Assembly (NCBI GenBank): GCA_963737405.1
Contig: CAVTSL010000006.1
Span: 400,830-464,829, forward strand
Reading direction: 5' to 3'
DNA: 64,000 nucleotides
Source: JACCTU01 sp963737405
GTDB taxonomy: Bacteria > Actinomycetota > Thermoleophilia > Gaiellales > Gaiellaceae
The number at the start of each line of letters is the position of its first letter. Within the stretch, counting starts at the first letter, position 1. Of the stretch, positions 59,758 to 64,000 are shown piece after piece. The position numbers were made by a program, and so were the translations under genes. The notes beneath the pieces were generated by a model. The model did no database searches. It was not told the DNA's origin and was given only the letters and a program-made list of their open reading frames with translations.

Positions 59758-60076
59758 ATTCGTGCGCGGAGGCGAGCCAACCGGCGTTGACCGGCTTCAC
59801 TCCGCCGTTCCGCTCTTCGCCCGACCCATTGGATTCCCGGTTGCCGCCGGGTGCTTCTGACCACGGACTGACCACGTGGGTCAGCTCGTGGCCCAGCTCT
59901 CGAACTTCGAGCACAACGGATCCAACTGATGGATCTCGTGCTGCGTCTCCGGGTTGTGCTCGATCTCCCCGTGAATTGCCTCGTGCTCGTCGGGGCGCCA
60001 ATCAGTCTATGAGTGGCATGCGAAGGAGTCCGTGGCGCTGCTGTGCTGGGCTCCGCGAGGCCGCTACCCTCGGTCG

Positions 60077-61915
60077 ATGGCCCTTCGCCACGACATCCGG
60101 AACGTCGCGATCGTCGCCCACGTCGACCACGGCAAGACGACGCTGGTGGACGCGATGCTCTGGCAGTCCGGCTCGTTTCGCGCGAATCAGGACGTCGCCG
60201 ACCGAGTGATGGACTCGATGGACCTCGAGCGCGAGAAGGGCATCACGATCCTCGCAAAGAACACTGCCGTTCACTACGGCGCGGTGAAGGTGAACATCGT
60301 CGACACACCCGGGCACGCAGACTTCGGCGGCGAGGTCGAGCGCGCGCTCACGATGGTCGACGGCGTGCTCCTGCTCGTGGACGCGAGCGAAGGCCCACTC
60401 CCACAGACGCGCTTCGTCCTGCGCAAGGCGCTCGAGGCGCGGCTGCCGCTCGTTCTCGTCGTGAACAAGGTCGACCGGCCCGACGCGCGGCTCGAGCACG
60501 TCGTGAACGAGATCTACGAGCTGTTTCTCGACCTCGATGCGGACGAGACGCAGATCGAATTCCCGATCGTCTATTGCAACGCCCGCGCCGGATGCGCGGG
60601 GCTCGCCGCCGACGAGCTCGCGGACGACTTGCGCCCGCTCTTCGAGGTGCTGCTCGAGCACATCCCGCCGCCGGTGTTCGAGGAAGGCCACCCGCTCCAG
60701 GCGCACGTAACGAACCTCGACGCGTCTCCTTACCTCGGCCGGCTCGCGCTGTGCCGCGTCCGCGAGGGAGTGATCCGCAAGGGACAGCACGTCGCGTGGT
60801 GCCGGGCCGACGGCCGGATCGAGCGCGCGAAGGTGACGGAGCTGTACGTGACGGAGGCGCTCGACCGCGTCGACGCGGAGGAAGCCGGGCCCGGTGAGCT
60901 CATCGCCGTCGCCGGCATGCCCGACGTGACGATCGGCGAGACGTTGGCCGACTTCGACGACCCGCGGCCGCTGCCCGTGATCGGCGTCGACGAGCCGAGC
61001 CTCGCGATGACCATCGGCATCAACTCGTCACCGCTCGTCGGGGAGGACGGCGCTCGCCTCACCGCGAGCATGGTCAAGGCGCGCCTCGACCAGGAGCTGG
61101 TCGGCAACGTGTCCCTGCGGGTCCTGCCGACGGAGCGGCCGGACACGTGGGAGGTGCAGGGACGAGGCGAGCTGCAGCTCGCGGTGCTCGTCGAGCTCAT
61201 GCGGCGCGAAGGCTTCGAGTTGACGGTCGGCAAGCCACAGGTGGTCACGCGGCGCGTCGACGGAGCACTTCACGAGCCAATGGAGCGTCTCGCGATCGAC
61301 GCGCCCGAGGACTACGTCGGCGTGATCACCCAGCTGCTCGCGCTGCGCAAGGGCCGATTGGAGCAGATGGTCAACCACGGCACCGGCTGGGTCCGGATGG
61401 AGTACCTCGTTCCCGCGCGGGGCCTGATCGGCTTCCGCACGGAGTTCCTCACCGAGACACGCGGCACCGGCATCCTCCACCACGTCTTCGATGGCTACGA
61501 GCCGTGGCACGGCGAGCTGCGGATGCGGCCGACGGGCAGCCTCGTCGCCGACCGCCGTGGGCCGGCGACGGCGTTCGCCCTGCTCAACCTCCAGGAACGC
61601 GGGCAGCTGTTCATCGGGCCCGGAGTGGAGGTCTACGAAGGCATGATCGTGGGCGAGAACGCGCGCGCCGAGGATCTCGACGTGAACCCGACCAAGGAGA
61701 AGAAGCTCACCAACATGCGCTCCGCGAACGCGGAGGAATTGGTTCGGCTGATCCCGCCGCGTCCCCTGTCGCTCGAGCAGGCTCTGGAGTTCATCGGCGA
61801 CGACGAGTGCGTGGAGGTCACCCCGACGACCGTTCGCCTCCGCAAGCTCGAGCTATCGGCGCAACGGCGCCAGACCGCGGCCTCGCGGAAGGCGCGCGGG
61901 CTCGCGGCCGTCTAG
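60077..61915 (+). CDS. typA: TypA/BipA ribosome-associated GTPase
   Basis: A 612-residue translational GTPase. It has G1 AIVAHVDHGKTT, the switch I region EREKGITILAKNT, G3 DTPGHADFGGEVER and G4 NKVDRPDA, followed by EF-G-like domains and the TypA-specific C-terminal domain (NHGTGWVRMEYLVPARGLIGFR). It binds ribosomes and assists assembly and stress adaptation. The start is ATG at 60077 (MALRHDIRNVAIV). Housekeeping gene, not part of the island. Confidence 0.97.
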   Translation: MALRHDIRNVAIVAHVDHGKTTLVDAMLWQSGSFRANQDVADRVMDSMDLEREKGITILAKNTAVHYGAVKVNIVDTPGHADFGGEVERALTMVDGVLLLVDASEGPLPQTRFVLRKALEARLPLVLVVNKVDRPDARLEHVVNEIYELFLDLDADETQIEFPIVYCNARAGCAGLAADELADDLRPLFEVLLEHIPPPVFEEGHPLQAHVTNLDASPYLGRLALCRVREGVIRKGQHVAWCRADGRIERAKVTELYVTEALDRVDAEEAGPGELIAVAGMPDVTIGETLADFDDPRPLPVIGVDEPSLAMTIGINSSPLVGEDGARLTASMVKARLDQELVGNVSLRVLPTERPDTWEVQGRGELQLAVLVELMRREGFELTVGKPQVVTRRVDGALHEPMERLAIDAPEDYVGVITQLLALRKGRLEQMVNHGTGWVRMEYLVPARGLIGFRTEFLTETRGTGILHHVFDGYEPWHGELRMRPTGSLVADRRGPATAFALLNLQERGQLFIGPGVEVYEGMIVGENARAEDLDVNPTKEKKLTNMRSANAEELVRLIPPRPLSLEQALEFIGDDECVEVTPTTVRLRKLELSAQRRQTAASRKARGLAAV

Positions 61916-61932
61916 CCGCCGCGCAGCGGTCT

Positions 61933-61951
61933 GGAAGGCATGAGGCCTTCC
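61933..61951. terminator. Hairpin after typA
   Basis: GGAAGGC (61933-61939) pairs with GCCTTCC (61945-61951) over a 5-base loop, 17 bases after the typA stop. It lacks a T-run, so termination strength is uncertain. Confidence 0.45.
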
Positions 61952-62127
61952 CGGCATCACCCGAGGACCCCGCGGCTGCGGGGACTGCGCTCAGTGACCC
62001 TCGGATATGGCTTCGGGGGGTCAGAGCGCAAGCGCGCTGCTGTTGTGGGTTCAGCGCTGCGCCTGACCGCGCGAAAGGAGTCGGGAGGGGATGGCGATCC
62101 GCCACCGAAGCACTCAGGCCGAGGACG

Positions 62128-62553
62128 ATGCGCAGGCGAAACCTGTCGAGCGAGCTTACCCTGCTGGCGACCGAAGTCGACTCGCTGCAGAAGCGACTAG
62201 CTCGAGCCGAGGCTGAACTACAGGCCGAGCGAGAGCGCCGGGCGAAGGCCGAAGTCGAGCGCGACGATCTTCGTCAGCAGCTGGCGCTCATGCGCCAAAG
62301 GGCAAAAACCGCAGAGCGGGAACTTGCGAAGCTCGCCGTTCAGATCGAGCGAGAGCACCACGACGCCGAGATGATCAACCATGAGTTGCACAGTCGCCTG
62401 GAAGAAGCCGGCATGTCTCGCGAGCAGCTGGAAGAAGCGCTCGAGCGCAAGGAGCGCGAGGCCGCGGCGCTCGAGCAGAACATTCACGAGCTGATGGAGA
62501 ACCTACGGGTCGCCGCGGCGGAGGCCGGACGCACCTCCGAGAAGCGAAGCTAG
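62128..62553 (+). CDS. Coiled-coil protein, 141 residues
   Basis: Nearly the whole protein is one heptad-repeat coiled coil (VDSLQKRLARAEAELQAERE, ERKEREAAALEQNIHELMEN), about residues 12-130, with Glu, Lys, Arg and Leu dominant. No catalytic domain. It may be a structural or scaffolding protein. The ATG (MRRRNLSSELTLL) is chosen because the heptads begin soon after it; GAGGAC is a modest ribosome binding site. Confidence 0.65.
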   Translation: MRRRNLSSELTLLATEVDSLQKRLARAEAELQAERERRAKAEVERDDLRQQLALMRQRAKTAERELAKLAVQIEREHHDAEMINHELHSRLEEAGMSREQLEEALERKEREAAALEQNIHELMENLRVAAAEAGRTSEKRS

Positions 62554-62842
62554 CCCTTCGGCTACGCGCGCGTGAAAAAAGCCTTGCACTAATCGCGGCC
62601 GCCAGCGAAGCACTCGTACAACGAAGGACCTCCGATCGTCGAGCTAGCGGATCTTCACTTCAACGACCGGTTGCTCTACTTCATGCGGCCTCGCGGTTCG
62701 ACTTGACGCAGGCCGCCGTTCTCCCAGCTGCACGGAGGCACCCCCAGATCCGTGCGGCCGGTGATCTCGAGCTGACGCTGGAGTTCATGCGCGTCGATAA
62801 CCACGTCACCCGAGAACCGGACGGTGCGGTGCATGGATGGAC

Positions 62843-63421
62843 TCAGACATGCAGGGTGGGCCGGTAGATGAGCTCTTGGATGTGGCCGTCAAGCGTCCGG
62901 CGCTCGATCAGCTCGAGGTCGAAGTCGGCCGCGCCCTGGAAGATCGGGTCCAGCCCGGTCTGACCGGTGATCACAGGGAAGAGCGTCACCTGGACGCGGT
63001 CGACCAGTCCGGCGGCCATCAGCGCCCGGTTCATCGACAGGCTGCCGTGCGAGCGCAACGGTACCTCGGACTCCTCCTTGAGCCGAGCGACGACGTCGAC
63101 GGCATCGCCGCTCACGACGTTCGCATCCGGCCAGTCGAGGGTTCCCTTCAGTGTGGTCGACACCACTGTTGCCGGCAGGCTCCTCATCCGTGTGACCCAT
63201 GGGTCACGCACCTCGGACTCCTCGGTGCTCGAGGCCAGCATTCGTGCGAACGCCCGATACGTGTTGGCTCCGAAGACCATCCGCTGCTGCTCGCCGTACA
63301 GGGCGAGGCGGTGGTCGAGGAGCTCGGGGCCTTGCTTGCCCCAGTACCCGGTCCAGTTGCCGCTGGCGGCGCCGAAGCCGTCGAGGCTGGAAAAGACGTC
63401 GAAGGTGTAGGTAGCGGTCAT
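62843..63421 (-). CDS. Dihydrofolate reductase/RibD C-terminal family protein
   Basis: A 192-residue protein. TYTFDVFSSLDGFGAASGNW is the family opening, followed by RMVFGANTYRAFARM, TLKGTLDWPDANVVSGDAV and RSHGSLSMNRALMAAGLVD. These YyaP/YwjB-like proteins have the DHFR fold and are predicted NADPH-linked reductases. Start is the ATG at 63421 with GAGGAGAGC in front; an open frame continues upstream but is not convincing. Physiological role unknown. Confidence 0.87.
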   Translation of the reverse strand: MTATYTFDVFSSLDGFGAASGNWTGYWGKQGPELLDHRLALYGEQQRMVFGANTYRAFARMLASSTEESEVRDPWVTRMRSLPATVVSTTLKGTLDWPDANVVSGDAVDVVARLKEESEVPLRSHGSLSMNRALMAAGLVDRVQVTLFPVITGQTGLDPIFQGAADFDLELIERRTLDGHIQELIYRPTLHV

Positions 63422-64000
63422 GATGCTCTCCTCGAGTGCGTTGATCGCGTGTTGGGGATACAGACTGGAAGCCACGGCGAAACTCATCGCCCTAGGGCCG
63501 CCGAAGCTCGATCAAAACGGGCCGGATGCGATCTTGGTCCTCGCGGCTACCGTGACGCTCCCTGCGTGCGGCCGGCGAGCGCTCGTGACGGTGCGTTCCC
63601 GGCCGGCACCAGGGGGGATCTTCCCGCTCGGAGCGAACGATTCGTTCTCGGCCCGTGCATCGTCGCCGCCGAGAGTCCTAGTGTCTCTCTCAACCTCCCC
63701 CTGACCCCCTGCGAGATTGACGAGCGGATCGAGGCGGTTGCCGGCCGCGGCGCCGCCTCGACGCTCTACAGGGACCTTGGCGCCGATTGGCGCGAAGGTC
63801 AGAACGCCGGCGAGGACAGCGGGTGCACTTTGCCGCAGAACCTGCACCTGTCATTCCGGGTCGAGCAGCGCCCTGACCTTCGCTGTCGCCTTCGACGATG
63901 ACGTGCGTCCGTGTGCGTGATCGATCGCAGGCTTGGTAGCAACGTCGGTAGCACGTGTCCGCCGCGTCCCTTTCGCTCCGCGTAAGAAACCCCCGCCGGA
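63422..64000. other. Non-coding or degraded terminal stretch
   Basis: No frame in this 579-base end looks like a gene. Near 63930 there is GGTAGCAACGTCGGTAGCAC; the part GTCGGTAGCACG recurs at about 30240, beside the sigma-factor remnant. The shared 12 bases may mark a recombination or gene-end remnant, but I cannot show it. Confidence 0.4.

Larger units (their letters stand above)
59592..60076. other. Intergenic region between the catabolic operon and typA
   Basis: The 485 bases between divergent genes hold the operon promoter and a tRNA-Ala 3' fragment. No reading frame here looks coding; one that includes ELAGLEPATSWVR is the translated tRNA fragment. The typA promoter must lie in the right part but I see no clear boxes. 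Confidence 0.5.

Noticed and set aside
59621..59860. Possible small protein containing ELAGLEPATSWVR
   Set aside because: The segment is the complement of a tRNA-Ala 3' fragment and is not a protein signature.
63512..63847. 111-codon minus-strand open frame near the window end
   Set aside because: No motif, no ribosome binding site and antisense-like composition.
1..64000. CRISPR arrays, intact insertion sequences, prophage integrases
   Set aside because: No regularly spaced repeats, transposase motifs or recombinase catalytic motifs were seen on either strand.

Overview
The window is very GC-rich, uses many GTG starts, and packs its genes into long runs with 4-base ATGA/GTGA stop-start overlaps. 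This points to a high-GC soil actinobacterium. The gene set (two branched-chain amino acid type ABC importers, Cox-type molybdenum hydroxylase, LLM flavin oxidoreductase, GMC oxidoreductase, TypA, a 820-residue PEP carboxylase) would suit Thermoleophilia or a relative, but that placement is inference. There is no complete tRNA, no rRNA, no CRISPR array and no intact transposase or integrase, and no intact transcription-regulator gene was seen.

Region A (1-12401, minus strand) is one tightly coupled operon of at least 12 genes, read from 12401 towards 1. It holds three tandem Old Yellow Enzyme paralogues, a patatin, a GMC oxidoreductase, a SnoaL-like protein, two paralogous cupins, an arthropod-type hemocyanin/prophenoloxidase homologue, an unrecognised 372-residue protein, a peptidoglycan amidase and one truncated gene. 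It looks like an oxidative or phenolic secondary pathway with no known counterpart that I recognise.

Region B (12588-21825) is accessory. Two Vps62-like proteins flank a DUF5995-like protein, an orphan phage tail-tube-like protein, a VanY-type peptidase coupled to a TIR-HEAT protein, a SLOG-like/patatin gene carrying a one-base frameshift, and a deoxyribosyltransferase-like/TPR protein. The last three resemble parts of a nucleotide-signalled immune or conflict system.

Region C (21880-27981) is mostly housekeeping or general metabolism: alcohol dehydrogenase, PEP carboxylase, rhomboid protease, a COG4280-like membrane protein and an FMN reductase. Region D (28031-30356) is a graveyard: an ABC permease tail joined to a hydroxyisobutyrate-dehydrogenase head, an unknown gene with two frameshifts, and a sigma-factor remnant cut off close to a tRNA-Ala 3' fragment.

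Region E (30357-59591) is a large catabolic island. Three plus-strand genes (aldo/keto reductase, ornithine cyclodeaminase-like, threonine dehydratase-like) face a 27-gene minus-strand run from 59591 to 33249. That run encodes a molybdenum hydroxylase with CoxG, LLM oxidoreductase, M20 and two M24 hydrolases, an FAH-family enzyme, an isopropylmalate/homocitrate synthase homologue, a Rid protein, an FAD oxidoreductase, a sugar-isomerase-like protein, two ketopantoate-reductase-like enzymes, a bicupin, a peroxiredoxin and two complete Liv transporters. Together they could import a small amino-acid-like or N-heterocyclic compound, hydroxylate it, open it and hydrolyse it. The substrate is not evident. 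Direct repeats of a tRNA-Ala 3' end lie at 29780 and 59718, almost exactly at the island's edges.

Region F (60077-64000) carries typA, a coiled-coil protein, a dihydrofolate-reductase-like protein and non-coding sequence.
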